A program made the translations under genes and the position numbers. A stretch of DNA of 64,000 nt from Tumebacillus avium (GTDB lineage Bacteria > Bacillota > Bacilli > Tumebacillales > Tumebacillaceae), in NCBI RefSeq assembly GCF_002162355.1, contig NZ_CP021434.1, positions 3,960,001 through 4,024,000 of the forward strand, given 5' to 3'. Under the pieces are notes generated by a model. The model saw only the letters and a program-made list of their open reading frames with translations. It did no database searches and was not told where the DNA came from. The first letter of the stretch is position 1, and every line of letters starts with the position of its first letter. This document shows positions 9,801 to 19,620 of the stretch, one piece after another.

Positions 9801-12800
9801 TCCGCTGTTCCAAGCAACGTTTGCGCTGCAAAATGCGGCCGACTTCCCGTGGGAATTGCAGGGTCTGAACCTCGATGTCCAACCGCTCGAAACGGGCAGC
9901 GCCAAGTTTGATCTCGGCTTGCAGATCGAAGAACAAGACGGCGTGTTGTCGGCGCTGTGGGAGTATGACGCCGACCTGTTTGATCACGGCACGATCGTCC
10001 GCATGGCCGGCCATTTCCAGACCCTGCTCGAAGGAATCGCCGCCGCGCCGCAGCAAAAGATCGGCCTGCTGCCGCTGTTGACCGCAGCGGAGCGCGCCGC
10101 CGTGAGCGCCCGTTCGCTGCCTGCCGGGGAGCAGGAACTGCTGGGCGGGCAGTTGATCGTGCAGGCGTTTGAAGCGCAAGTGGAGCGCACGCCCGATCGT
10201 ACCGCTGCTGAATTTGCCGGACAATCGCTGACCTATCGCGAGTTGAACCGGCGTGCCAACCGCCTCGCGCACCGCTTGCAACAGAGCGGCGTGGGCCGCG
10301 GGGTCTTGGCTGCGCTGTTCACCGAGCGTTCGTTGGAAACGCTGATCGGTCTGCTCGGCATTTTCAAGGCGGGCGGCGTGTATGTTCCGCTCGACCCGGA
10401 GCATCCGCAGGAGCGAACTTCCTACATCCTGGAAGATTCGCAAGCGGCTGTGTTGATCACGCAAGAGCATCTGTTGTCCGCACTGCCCGCGCACGGGGCG
10501 GAAGTAATCTCTCTAGAGGGATGCGAGGAATGGGAGGGAGCAGCAAGTAATCCTCCGTCCTTGATCAGCCCGGAGGACCTCGCCTACATGATCTATACGT
10601 CCGGCTCCACAGGCCAGCCGAAAGCGGTCATGGTCGAACACGGCAGCCTCGCCGCCACGATCGGCGCGACACAGACCGAATTTGCATTTGTTGCGGACGA
10701 TTGCATGCCTTGGGTGGCATCAGCGACGTTCGACATCGCGCTGTTTGAAATGCTCAGTCCGCTGGTGTCCGGCGGAACGGTGACTGTGCTCACGAGGAAC
10801 GAAGTGCTCGACCTTGAACGGATGGCGGAGGAATTGCAGCGTTTCACCGTCCTGCATGCGGTGCCGAGCTTGATGCGCCAGATTGCGGAGACGGTCGCTA
10901 AGCGGGGCAAACCCGGTCACTATGAGCAATTGCGCCTGATATTCACAGGCGGGGATGCGGTGCCGCCGGAGCTGTTGCAGTTGCTGCGCGAGGTGTTCCC
11001 GAACGCGCAGACTCACGTTTTGTACGGCCCGACAGAAGGAACGATCATCTGCTCGCACTATGAGGTGCAGGATGCTTTCGACTTGTCGCTGACCCGCTAC
11101 CTGATCGGCAAGCCGTTTTGCCATGCGGAGCTGCGCGTGTGCGATGCTCTGCACAATCCGCTTCCGGTTGGCGTCCCGGGCGAGCTGTACATCGGCGGCC
11201 TTGGCGTGACGCGCGGCTATTACCGCCGTGATGATCTGACCGCAGAAAAATATGTGGAGCTGGACGGGCGACGCTGGTACCGCAGCGGCGACCTCGTGCG
11301 TCAGTTGGCTGACGGGACCCTGGAGTTCCTCGGTCGCATCGACAATCAAGTGAAGATTCGCGGGTATCGGATCGAGCTGGGCGAGATCGAAGCGGTGCTC
11401 GGACAGCAGGAAGACGTGCGCGAGGCTGTGGTTATCGTCGACGAAGATGGCGCAGGCAACAAACGTCTGGCCGCCTATGTCGTGCTGCACGATCAAGCCG
11501 TCAAGCCACACGACCTTCGTGCTTATTTAGAAAGCAAACTGCCCCATTACATGGTGCCGTCCGCTTTTCTCGTGTTGGAGTCGATGCCGCTGAACTTGAA
11601 TGGTAAGGTCGACCGCCGCGCGCTGCCCGCTCCTGACTTCAGCGCTGGAGTGGCGGCCGAAAGCTATCTCGCGCCGCGCAATCGGGTGGAGGAGCAGGTG
11701 GCAGCGATTTTTGCGGATCTGCTTGGTGTCGAGCGCGTGGGCGCGCAAGATGACTTCTTTGCGCTCGGGGGCCATTCCCTGCTGGCAACGCAGGCGGTTT
11801 CCCGACTGCGCGATGGGATGGGCGTCACGATTCCGCTCGCCAGATGGTTTGAACGGGCGACGGTCGCTGCGATCGCGGAAGCGGTCGCCGAACTGACAGA
11901 AACAGAAGGGCAGCAGCAAACGCCGATCTTGCGCAACGTGCAAAGGGACACAGCGCCTGTGTCTTTCGCCCAACAGGGCATCTGGTTCCTCGACCGCTTG
12001 GCGCCGGGGGGCACGACGTATCATGTGCCGATTGCATTGCGCCTGCAAGGCGAGTTGGATACGGCTGCGCTGGAGCGCAGTTTGCAGGAGCTCGTGCTGC
12101 GCCATGAGACGCTCCGCACGACGTTTCTCGAAAAAGACGGCCAGCTGCTGCAAGTCATCGCCGCAGAGCACGGCCTGGTCCTCGCTCGCTCCAGTGTTGC
12201 GCACGTGGAAGAAGCTCTGCGCGAAGCAGCGGCGTGGCAGGAAGTGGAGGCTGCAGCCCGGGAGCCGTTCGATCTGACCCAAGGGCCGCTGTTCCGCGCC
12301 AGATTGGTGCAGGTGAGCGGGCAGGAGCACCTGCTGCTTTTAAATCTGCATCATATCATCACCGACGGCTGGTCGATGGGCGTGCTGGCCGAGGAACTGC
12401 GAAGCTTGTATGCCGACTTCAAAAGCGGGCGGGACGCGTCTTTGCCACAGCTTCCTTTGCAATATGGGGATTATGCGGCCTGGCAGCGCGAGTGGCTGCG
12501 CGGGGATGTGCTGGAAGATCAGCTTGCTTATTGGCGAAAACAGTTGTCGGGCTCGCTCCCGGTGCTGCAGCTGCCGACCGACCGACCGCGTCCGGCGATG
12601 GCTTCTTATCAGGGGACGTTCAAGACGTACACCATGCCGGTGCGGCTCACCAAACAGCTGGAAGAGTTCAGCCGGGAAGAAGGCGTCACGCTGTTCATGA
12701 CCCTGTTTGCCGCGTTTAACTGCATGCTGTACCGCTATACGGGGCAGGAAGACATTCTGATCGGCTCGCCGATCGCTGGACGCAACCGGAGTGAATGGGA

Positions 12801-15800
12801 AGGGCAGATCGGATTTTTCGTCAACATGCTGGTCATGCGCACCGACCTCTCGGGAGCGCCGACATTCCGCGATCTGCTCAGCCGTGTGCGCACAACTTCG
12901 CTTGATGCCTATGCCCATCAAGACGTGTCTTTTGAGAAGCTGGTCGAGGAGATTCAGCCGGACCGCGACCTCAGTCTGTCGCCGCTGTTCCAAGTCACGT
13001 TTGCTATGCATCAGGCGGCGGGCAGCAACTTTGCGCTGGAAGGGATCGACCTGAGCGCACATGAGGTGGACAGAGGCGCGTCCAGCTTTGATCTCAGTTT
13101 GGCGATGGAAGAGACGCCGGACGGTCTGGCGGCGAGATGGGAATACAGCACCGATCTCTTTGAGAGTTCCACCATCGACCGAATGATGGGGCATCTGCAG
13201 ACTCTGCTGGAAGCTGCGGTTGCACAGCCGGAGCAACCGCTGTGGAAGTTGCCGATGTTGACAGCAGGGGAGAAGCATCAACTGCTGGTCGAGTGGAATG
13301 ACAACGCGGACCCGGAGCTGGCCGATGTTCTGTTGATCCCGACGTTTGAAGCGCTGGCGGCGCGAATGCCTGATCAGATCGCGTTGACTTATGGCGAGCA
13401 GACGATGACCTACCGCGAGTTGAACGAACAATCAAACCGCTTGGCGCGTGAACTGATCCGGCAAGGGGCACAAGCGGACACCAGGATCGGCATCTCGATG
13501 GAGCGCTCCTTTGAGCTGTTTGTCGCGATCCTCGGCGTGCTCAAGTCGGGCGCTGCCTACGTGCCGCTCGACCCGTCCTATCCGCCGGACCGCTTGACCT
13601 ATATGCTGGAAAACTCGCAAACGGCCACCTTGCTCACCCAGCCGCATCTGGCAGAAAAGTGGAACTCCTTGCATGGAAACGTGTTCTGCATCCCAAGCGA
13701 TTTTGTAACGCTTGCACAAGGGAGCGGGGACAATCTGCACCGTGACATCGCGGCTGACGATCTGGCCTACGTGATCTACACGTCCGGCTCGACCGGCTCG
13801 CCAAAAGGCGTCATGGTCACGCACCGCGGCCTGGTCAATTTTGCCGGGCATCTGGCGCGGGCGTTCGAAGTGCGCGAAGACAGCCGGTTCCTGCAGTTCG
13901 CTTCGATCAACTTTGACCTGTCCGTGCTGGAGATGCTGTGCGCCTTGCTGTCCGGGGCGCGGCTCTGTCTCGCCACGCCGGACACGGCACTGCTCGGGGC
14001 GCCGTTTGTGCGCTTCCTCCACGAGCAGGGGATCACTCATGTCATGCTCACCCCGTCGGCGCTGGCCACCTTGCCAGAGCAGGAACTGCCTCCTTCCTTG
14101 CAAATGATCGGCGTTGGCGGTGAAGCTTGTTCGCCGGAGCTGGTGCAGCGCTTTGCGCAGGGGCGGCGTTTCTTTAACGCATACGGCCCGACCGAAGCGA
14201 CCGTCTGTGTGACGCTGGCCGAAGTGACCGTCGACACGGAGTGCGTGACGATCGGCCGGCCGTTGTCGAACACGGAGGTCTACCTGCTGGACGCGCATCT
14301 GCAACCTGTGCCGGTCGGCGTGCCGGGGGAACTGCATGTCGGCACGAACGGCTTGGCGCGTGGTTATCTGCACCTTCCAGAGCTGACACAAGAGAAATTC
14401 ATCCCGCATCCGTTCTCCGCAAAAGCAGCTGCACGCCTGTATAAAACGGGCGATATGGCACGCTATCTGCCGGACGGTTCGATCGATTATCTGGGCCGCG
14501 TCGATCATCAGGTCAAAATTCGCGGCTTCCGCATCGAGCTTGGCGAGATCGAAGCTGTGCTGGTCAAACATCCCGGTGTTCGGGAAGCGGTGGTGACGGC
14601 GCGGGAAGACGTGTCCGGCAACAAACGCCTGGCCGCCTATGTGGTGCTCACAGCAGCGGATGCTGTTCCTCCACAGGAGCTGCAGCGCTTTGTGCAGGAA
14701 AGGCTGCCGTCTTACATGGTGCCGTCCAGTTACACGATCCTCGACAAGTTCCCGCTGATGAGCGCCGGCAAAGTCGACCGCGCCGCCCTCCCGGCGCCTG
14801 AGGAAGCCGGATGGGAGCAAGGCGGTACGCTTGCTGCGCCGGGCAACCCGGTGGAAGAGCTGCTGGCGGCGATCTGTCAGGATGTGCTGGGACTTTCGCG
14901 CATCTCGATCCATGATGACTTCTTTGAACTTGGCGGGCACTCGCTCTTGGCGACGCAGATCGTCTCGCGGATTCGCGACCTGTTCCAAGTCGAATTGCCG
15001 CTGCGAACCTTCTTTGAAGGGCCGACGGTGGCGAAACTGGCCCGGTATGTCGAAGGAGCTGTGCGCAGCGAATATCGCTTGTCGCAAGTTCCGCCGATCC
15101 AGAAGGCGCCGCGCGACCGCCCGCTGCCGCTGTCCTTTGCCCAGCAGCGTTTGTGGTTCCTCGATCAGATGGACCCGAACAGCGCGGTGTACAACATGAT
15201 CGACCTGCTGGAGATGAACGGCACGCTGAACGTTGCCGCGCTGGAGCAGAGTCTGCAGGAGATCGTGCGCCGTCATGAAGTGCTGCGCACCACGTTTGCC
15301 GATCAGGACGGGCAGCCGGTGCAGGTGATCCGCCCGTTTGTGCCGACACCGCTCTTGGTGACCGATTTGCAGCATCTGCCCGAAACGGAGCGGGAGGAAA
15401 GGGCGATCCGCATCGCCAAGGAAGATTTTGCAAAACCGTTCGATCTGACGCGTGATCTGATGATCCGCCCGCACCTGCTCAGACTAGGAGCAGAGTCGCA
15501 TCTGCTGGTGCTGGTCCTGCATCATATCACCAGCGACGGCTGGTCGACCGGGGTGTTTGCCAAGGAGCTGGCGGCGCTGTACGAAGCGTTTTCCGAAGGC
15601 GCACCATCGCCGCTGGAGGAGCTGGGCATCCAGTATGCCGACTTTGCTGTCTGGCAGCGGGAATGGATGCAAGGCGACTTGCTGGAAGAGCAGCTCGCAT
15701 TTTGGAAACAGCATTTGAGCGGCGACCTGCCGGCCCTGCAGCTGCCGACCGACCGGCCGCGTCCGGCCAAACCGTCGTTTGTGGGCGGCATGTACATGTT

Positions 15801-18800
15801 CGAGTACCCGGCAGAGCTGGTCGACGCGATGAAGCGGATCTCCCTGCAAGCAGGGGCGAGCCTGTTCATGACGCTGCTGGCCGCTTTTGAAACGCTTTTG
15901 CACCGCTATTCGGGTCAGGATGATCTGATGATCGGCGCGGCGATCGCCGGCCGCAACCGGGGAGAGATCGAAAACCTGATCGGATTTTTCGTCAACATGA
16001 TGGTGCTGCGCGTCGATCTCTCAGGCAACCCGTCTTTTACTGAGCTGTTGGGACGTGTGCGCGACATTACGCTTGGGGCGTATGCGCATCAGGACTTGCC
16101 GCTGGAAAAGCTGGTCGAGGAATTGCAGCCGGAGCGTGATCTGACCCAGTCGCCTTTGTTCCGGGTGGGATTTGCTCTGCAAAATGCGCCGCGTGAGACG
16201 ACGGAGCTGAAGAATCTGACGCTTGCGTCGCGCTATCTGCACAACGAAACCTCGAAGTTTGACCTCAGTTTGAGTTTGATGGAGACGGAGCGCGGACTGA
16301 TCGGGGGGATGGAGTACGACGCGGAACTGTTCGATGAGTCGACGATCAAGCGGATGATCGGACACTTCCGCATGCTGCTCGAAGGGATTGCGGCCGCGCC
16401 GGAAGCCCGCATTTCCGAACTGCCGCTGGTGAATGAAAAGGAACTGCACCTGCTGCTGCACGAGTGGAACGACACGGCGACCGACTATCCGCGCGACACG
16501 GCGGTGCATCGTTTGTTCGAACAGCAGGCGGCCAAGACGCCTGATCAAACGGCGCTGCTGTTTGGCGAGGAGCGCTTGAGCTATCGTGAATTGAACGAGC
16601 GCGCCAACCAGATCGCGCACGGGCTGCGTGCACACGGTGTCGGCCCCGACTCGCTGGTGGCGCTCTGCATCGACCGCAGCCTGGAGATGGTCATCGCCAC
16701 GCTTGGCATTTTGAAAGCGGGCGGGGCGTATGTGCCGCTCGATCCGGAGTACCCGCAAGAGCGGCTGGCGATGATGCTGCAGGACGCCGGAGCACCCGTG
16801 TTGCTGACCCAGTCCGACCGGGTGGCCAAACTGCCGGTTGTGCAGGAAAAAGTGATCTGCATCGACCGTGATCAAGATTGGATCGCCGCGCAAAGCCGGG
16901 AGAATCTCGACGTGGAAGTAACGGCCGACCATCTGGTCTACGTCGTGTTCACGTCCGGCTCCACAGGGCGTCCGAAAGGCGTGTCGATCAAGCATCGCGG
17001 AGTGGCGCGTCTCGTCACAGAGACCAACTTCTTTACGGCCGCAGCTGACGATGTGTTCCTGCAAATCGCGCCGATCTCGTTTGACGCCGCCACGTTTGAA
17101 CTGTGGGGGCCGCTCTTGAACGGTTCGGCACTTGCCATCTATCCGCCGGGCAAGATCGATCTGCTGGAAGTCGGGCGTACTGTCGAACGATATGGCGTCA
17201 CCGTGCTGCATCTCACAGCCGGTCTGTTCAATCAAATGGTGGATGATCAGCTCGCCAGCCTGCAAAACGTGCGCCAACTGCTGACCGGCGGTGACGCGCT
17301 GTCGATCCCGCACGCGAAAAAGGCGCTGCAGGCGTACCCGAACTGCCGCATCTCCAACTGCTACGGTCCGACCGAAGTGACGATGCTGGCCAGCGTGTAC
17401 CGCATGCCTGCTGCTGACCTGCTCGCCGATACGGCGCGCATCGGGCGTCCGATCTCGAATACGACGCTCTACGTGCTGGACAGTGAGCTGCGCCCTGTGC
17501 CGGTCGGCGTCCCGGGCGAGCTGTACATCGGCGGCGACGGACTGGCGCGAGGCTATCTGCACCGCCCGGAACTGACGGCGGAGCGTTTTATCAGCGATCC
17601 GTTTGCGGCCGACGGGAGCGCCCGACTGTATCGCACCGGCGACTTGGTGCGCTATCTGCCGGACGGGAACTTAGAGTTTTTTGGCCGGATTGACCAACAG
17701 GTGAAGATTCGCGGACACCGTATCGAGACCGGCGAGATTGAAGCGGTGCTCGGGGAACACGATCTGGTGCGCGAGTCGGCCGTGGTGGCCCGCCTGGATG
17801 AGACGGGCGATAAATATCTCGCGGCGTACGTCGTGCCTGACTACCACAGCGTCGCTCTGCTGGCCGACCAGCCGGAGGAAGCGTGGCAGGCGGAACAAGT
17901 CGAGCAGTGGGAGCTGTTGTTTGACGACTATTTCTACAGCCAGGAAGACGCTGGCCTCGACCACACCTTTAACATCACCGGCTGGAACAGCACCTACACA
18001 GGTGAGCCGATCCCGGCGCAGGAGATGCGGGTCTGGCTGGACAGCACGCATGAGCGGATCTTGCAGTTGCATCCGCAGCGCGTGCTGGAGATCGGATGCG
18101 GCACCGGGCTGATCCTGTACGGCATCTTGCCCCATGCCCAGTCATATCTGGGCATGGACATCTCCAGCGGCGTCCTGGAAGGCATCCGCCGCAACCTGTC
18201 CGGGCATCCTGCCGATCTGGCCAAGGTGCAGCTCTTGCACCGCAAAGCGGACGATTTGACCGGAATTGAGTCAGGTCAGTACGACACGGTGATCCTCAAC
18301 TCGGTCGTCCAGTATTTCCCGAATGTGGACTATCTGGTGACCGTGTTAACCAGTGCGGTGCATGCGGTTGGGGCACAAGGCTCCGTCTTTGTCGGTGATG
18401 TGCGCAGTTTGCCGCTCCTGCGGGCGTTCCATACGGCGGTCGAACTGCACGGCGCTCCCGAAGACCTGACCTGTGGCCAACTGAAACAAGCGGCGCTCGC
18501 CCGCATGGCGCGCGACAACGAGTTGGTGATCGATCCGCAGTTCTTCGCGGCGCTCCAGCAGCATCTGCCGCAGATCTCCTCCGTCGAGATCAAGCTCAAA
18601 CGCGGCTATGCGCGCAATGAAATGTCCCAGTTCCGCTACGATGTGGTGCTCCATGTCGGCGGTGCAGGGGAGCCGACCGCTTCCACTGCGGCTCTTGTCG
18701 CGATGGATTGGCAGGACGACCGTTTGACGTTGCAGCTTCTGCGCGACCACTTGTCCGCGCAAAGCCCGGCGCTGACCGTCGTCCGCAACATCCCGGACGC

Positions 18801-19596
18801 CCGGATCAGGGAAGCTGTTCGCGCAGCTGAGCTGCTCGCCGCTGACGAGGTCAACACGGCTGGCGAACTGCGCGCCTTGCTTCGTGACCTGCCGGAAGAA
18901 GGAGCTGTCGAGCCGGAAGACCTGTTCGCGTTCAGCAGTCTGCTGCCATATCGGGTGGAGCTCACCCGTACCGCCTCTGACGAAAGCGGCGCCTTTGATG
19001 CGGTGTTCATTCCGCAACCGGCCGACATCGCGGTCAAGCGGGAACTCACGGCCGATGCGCAGCAACAGGCTCCAGCCTCAGCTTCAAATGCGGCGATCCA
19101 CTGGAAACGTTACGCCAACAATCCGCTGCAGGCGAAATTGGCCGCCAATCTCGTCCCGCGCTACCGCAGCTTTTTGCAGGAAAAACTGCCCGAGTACATG
19201 GTGCCGGCCGCCTTTGTCGTGCTCGATCATCTGCCGCTGACACCAAACGGCAAAATCGACCGCAAAGCGCTGCCTGCGCCCGACAGTTCGCGCCGTCCGG
19301 ATACCGGCTATGTCGAGCCGCAAAGCGTGCTGGAAGAGACGGTCATCGAAGTCTGGCAGGAGATCCTCGGTGTGGAGAAGATCGGCATCCATGACAATTT
19401 CTTTGAGATCGGCGGACATTCGCTGAAGGCGACCCAAGTGATTGCGCGCCTGCGCGACGCTTTTGAGATCGAACTGCCGATGCAAAAGATATTCGACGCG
19501 CAGACGGCCGCCGAACTGGCGCAGGTGATCGAAGAGATCATCTTTGCCGAGATTGACGAGTTGAGCGAAGACGAAGCAGAAGGACTGCTCGAGTAG
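6886..19596 (+). CDS. NRPS, four modules: A-T-C-A-T-C-A-T-C-A-MT-T
   Basis: 4236 residues. The protein opens directly with an adenylation domain and no preceding C domain, so it initiates a peptide. Order: A1 (IYTSGSTG-like motif near residue 176), T1 (Ser about 570), C1 (HHIVSDG about 762), A2, T2 (Ser about 1631), C2 (HHIITDG about 1822), A3, T3 (Ser about 2686), C3 (HHITSDG about 2879), A4 with a SAM-dependent methyltransferase inserted before the last A motif (EIGCGTG about 3735), then T4 (Ser about 4179) and an acidic tail. There is no TE or epimerization domain. Codes by eye: A1 DAFFLGITFK (Ile/Val-like), A2 DIFHFGLIIK (unassigned), A3 DLLMGGAVCK (unassigned), A4 DAFHLGCMLK (unassigned). 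The inserted methyltransferase predicts N-methylation of residue 4. The ATG has GGAGG 9 bases upstream. The next NRPS gene starts 24 bases downstream and presumably takes over the tetrapeptide. Confidence 0.96.
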   Translation: MSEKTKEVWQQQLQNEWNETKADYPRDRTIPEQFVEQAIQTPDRVAAVCNGEEITYAQLNRRANALAHYLRKLGVGPDVLVGICIERSLEMLIGLLGILKAGGAYLPLDLAYPEERLRFMIDDTKIKVLITREAMLAQLPEFSGKTVLIDRDAESISAEDHRDPEPLVGPENLAYINYTSGSTGTPKGVCTPHRAVLRLVINSDYVSYGPNEILMQNAPISFDAATFEIWGSLLNGAKLVICPPHKLALAELGEVIRGYGVTIAFLTTGLFNQLVEYQLQDLQSLRQLLTGGEAMSLPHARRVLAELPACRLSNIYGPTESTTFATVYPIFELAADAVAVPIGRPIANTTAYVLDETRKLCPAGVPGELCIGGEGLARGYWNRPELTAEKFITHPLSDDAKERLYRTGDLVRRLPDGNLEFMGRIDNQVKIRGFRIELDEITEVLRRHGEVQDAVVIDRVDEAGEKQLVAYLVPKSDHAPPLTAIRSHLRSTLPDYMLPAHFVWLPALPLNPNGKVDRRALPAPLRDAESSGYSAPRTQTEEIVADVFARMTGAGRFGLCDNFFEVGGHSLQAMRAVSRLGEIFQAELSLQLLFDHPTVQEFAEQVDTLRQMGSIRQLQPITPLAKHRPQPLSFAQQRLWFLDRLQPNSTAYSLPYAMQLRGQLNEAALERSLQEIVCRHDALRTVFADGEAGPVQVLAEAVKSPLRRSDLAHFPQTERWNEAWRLAEEEAQTPFDLTHGPLFRAHLISVDEQEHMLVLNLHHIVSDGWSMGVVAGELAALYAAFLDGVAAELPEMTVQYADYAVWQREWLQGEVLEQQLAYWRGKLGGELPVLQLPSDRPRAATPARRGSSYACELPKGLAESLKALSRQEGATLYMTLLAAYQTLLGRYSGQDDFLIGSPIAGRTRSELEPLIGFFVNMLMMRADLSGEPMFTELLGRVRQAALGAYAHQDVPFEKLVEALQPDRSPGALPLFQATFALQNAADFPWELQGLNLDVQPLETGSAKFDLGLQIEEQDGVLSALWEYDADLFDHGTIVRMAGHFQTLLEGIAAAPQQKIGLLPLLTAAERAAVSARSLPAGEQELLGGQLIVQAFEAQVERTPDRTAAEFAGQSLTYRELNRRANRLAHRLQQSGVGRGVLAALFTERSLETLIGLLGIFKAGGVYVPLDPEHPQERTSYILEDSQAAVLITQEHLLSALPAHGAEVISLEGCEEWEGAASNPPSLISPEDLAYMIYTSGSTGQPKAVMVEHGSLAATIGATQTEFAFVADDCMPWVASATFDIALFEMLSPLVSGGTVTVLTRNEVLDLERMAEELQRFTVLHAVPSLMRQIAETVAKRGKPGHYEQLRLIFTGGDAVPPELLQLLREVFPNAQTHVLYGPTEGTIICSHYEVQDAFDLSLTRYLIGKPFCHAELRVCDALHNPLPVGVPGELYIGGLGVTRGYYRRDDLTAEKYVELDGRRWYRSGDLVRQLADGTLEFLGRIDNQVKIRGYRIELGEIEAVLGQQEDVREAVVIVDEDGAGNKRLAAYVVLHDQAVKPHDLRAYLESKLPHYMVPSAFLVLESMPLNLNGKVDRRALPAPDFSAGVAAESYLAPRNRVEEQVAAIFADLLGVERVGAQDDFFALGGHSLLATQAVSRLRDGMGVTIPLARWFERATVAAIAEAVAELTETEGQQQTPILRNVQRDTAPVSFAQQGIWFLDRLAPGGTTYHVPIALRLQGELDTAALERSLQELVLRHETLRTTFLEKDGQLLQVIAAEHGLVLARSSVAHVEEALREAAAWQEVEAAAREPFDLTQGPLFRARLVQVSGQEHLLLLNLHHIITDGWSMGVLAEELRSLYADFKSGRDASLPQLPLQYGDYAAWQREWLRGDVLEDQLAYWRKQLSGSLPVLQLPTDRPRPAMASYQGTFKTYTMPVRLTKQLEEFSREEGVTLFMTLFAAFNCMLYRYTGQEDILIGSPIAGRNRSEWEGQIGFFVNMLVMRTDLSGAPTFRDLLSRVRTTSLDAYAHQDVSFEKLVEEIQPDRDLSLSPLFQVTFAMHQAAGSNFALEGIDLSAHEVDRGASSFDLSLAMEETPDGLAARWEYSTDLFESSTIDRMMGHLQTLLEAAVAQPEQPLWKLPMLTAGEKHQLLVEWNDNADPELADVLLIPTFEALAARMPDQIALTYGEQTMTYRELNEQSNRLARELIRQGAQADTRIGISMERSFELFVAILGVLKSGAAYVPLDPSYPPDRLTYMLENSQTATLLTQPHLAEKWNSLHGNVFCIPSDFVTLAQGSGDNLHRDIAADDLAYVIYTSGSTGSPKGVMVTHRGLVNFAGHLARAFEVREDSRFLQFASINFDLSVLEMLCALLSGARLCLATPDTALLGAPFVRFLHEQGITHVMLTPSALATLPEQELPPSLQMIGVGGEACSPELVQRFAQGRRFFNAYGPTEATVCVTLAEVTVDTECVTIGRPLSNTEVYLLDAHLQPVPVGVPGELHVGTNGLARGYLHLPELTQEKFIPHPFSAKAAARLYKTGDMARYLPDGSIDYLGRVDHQVKIRGFRIELGEIEAVLVKHPGVREAVVTAREDVSGNKRLAAYVVLTAADAVPPQELQRFVQERLPSYMVPSSYTILDKFPLMSAGKVDRAALPAPEEAGWEQGGTLAAPGNPVEELLAAICQDVLGLSRISIHDDFFELGGHSLLATQIVSRIRDLFQVELPLRTFFEGPTVAKLARYVEGAVRSEYRLSQVPPIQKAPRDRPLPLSFAQQRLWFLDQMDPNSAVYNMIDLLEMNGTLNVAALEQSLQEIVRRHEVLRTTFADQDGQPVQVIRPFVPTPLLVTDLQHLPETEREERAIRIAKEDFAKPFDLTRDLMIRPHLLRLGAESHLLVLVLHHITSDGWSTGVFAKELAALYEAFSEGAPSPLEELGIQYADFAVWQREWMQGDLLEEQLAFWKQHLSGDLPALQLPTDRPRPAKPSFVGGMYMFEYPAELVDAMKRISLQAGASLFMTLLAAFETLLHRYSGQDDLMIGAAIAGRNRGEIENLIGFFVNMMVLRVDLSGNPSFTELLGRVRDITLGAYAHQDLPLEKLVEELQPERDLTQSPLFRVGFALQNAPRETTELKNLTLASRYLHNETSKFDLSLSLMETERGLIGGMEYDAELFDESTIKRMIGHFRMLLEGIAAAPEARISELPLVNEKELHLLLHEWNDTATDYPRDTAVHRLFEQQAAKTPDQTALLFGEERLSYRELNERANQIAHGLRAHGVGPDSLVALCIDRSLEMVIATLGILKAGGAYVPLDPEYPQERLAMMLQDAGAPVLLTQSDRVAKLPVVQEKVICIDRDQDWIAAQSRENLDVEVTADHLVYVVFTSGSTGRPKGVSIKHRGVARLVTETNFFTAAADDVFLQIAPISFDAATFELWGPLLNGSALAIYPPGKIDLLEVGRTVERYGVTVLHLTAGLFNQMVDDQLASLQNVRQLLTGGDALSIPHAKKALQAYPNCRISNCYGPTEVTMLASVYRMPAADLLADTARIGRPISNTTLYVLDSELRPVPVGVPGELYIGGDGLARGYLHRPELTAERFISDPFAADGSARLYRTGDLVRYLPDGNLEFFGRIDQQVKIRGHRIETGEIEAVLGEHDLVRESAVVARLDETGDKYLAAYVVPDYHSVALLADQPEEAWQAEQVEQWELLFDDYFYSQEDAGLDHTFNITGWNSTYTGEPIPAQEMRVWLDSTHERILQLHPQRVLEIGCGTGLILYGILPHAQSYLGMDISSGVLEGIRRNLSGHPADLAKVQLLHRKADDLTGIESGQYDTVILNSVVQYFPNVDYLVTVLTSAVHAVGAQGSVFVGDVRSLPLLRAFHTAVELHGAPEDLTCGQLKQAALARMARDNELVIDPQFFAALQQHLPQISSVEIKLKRGYARNEMSQFRYDVVLHVGGAGEPTASTAALVAMDWQDDRLTLQLLRDHLSAQSPALTVVRNIPDARIREAVRAAELLAADEVNTAGELRALLRDLPEEGAVEPEDLFAFSSLLPYRVELTRTASDESGAFDAVFIPQPADIAVKRELTADAQQQAPASASNAAIHWKRYANNPLQAKLAANLVPRYRSFLQEKLPEYMVPAAFVVLDHLPLTPNGKIDRKALPAPDSSRRPDTGYVEPQSVLEETVIEVWQEILGVEKIGIHDNFFEIGGHSLKATQVIARLRDAFEIELPMQKIFDAQTAAELAQVIEEIIFAEIDELSEDEAEGLLE

Positions 19597-19620
19597 ATAG
19601 GGAGAGGAAGGGTTGCCAAC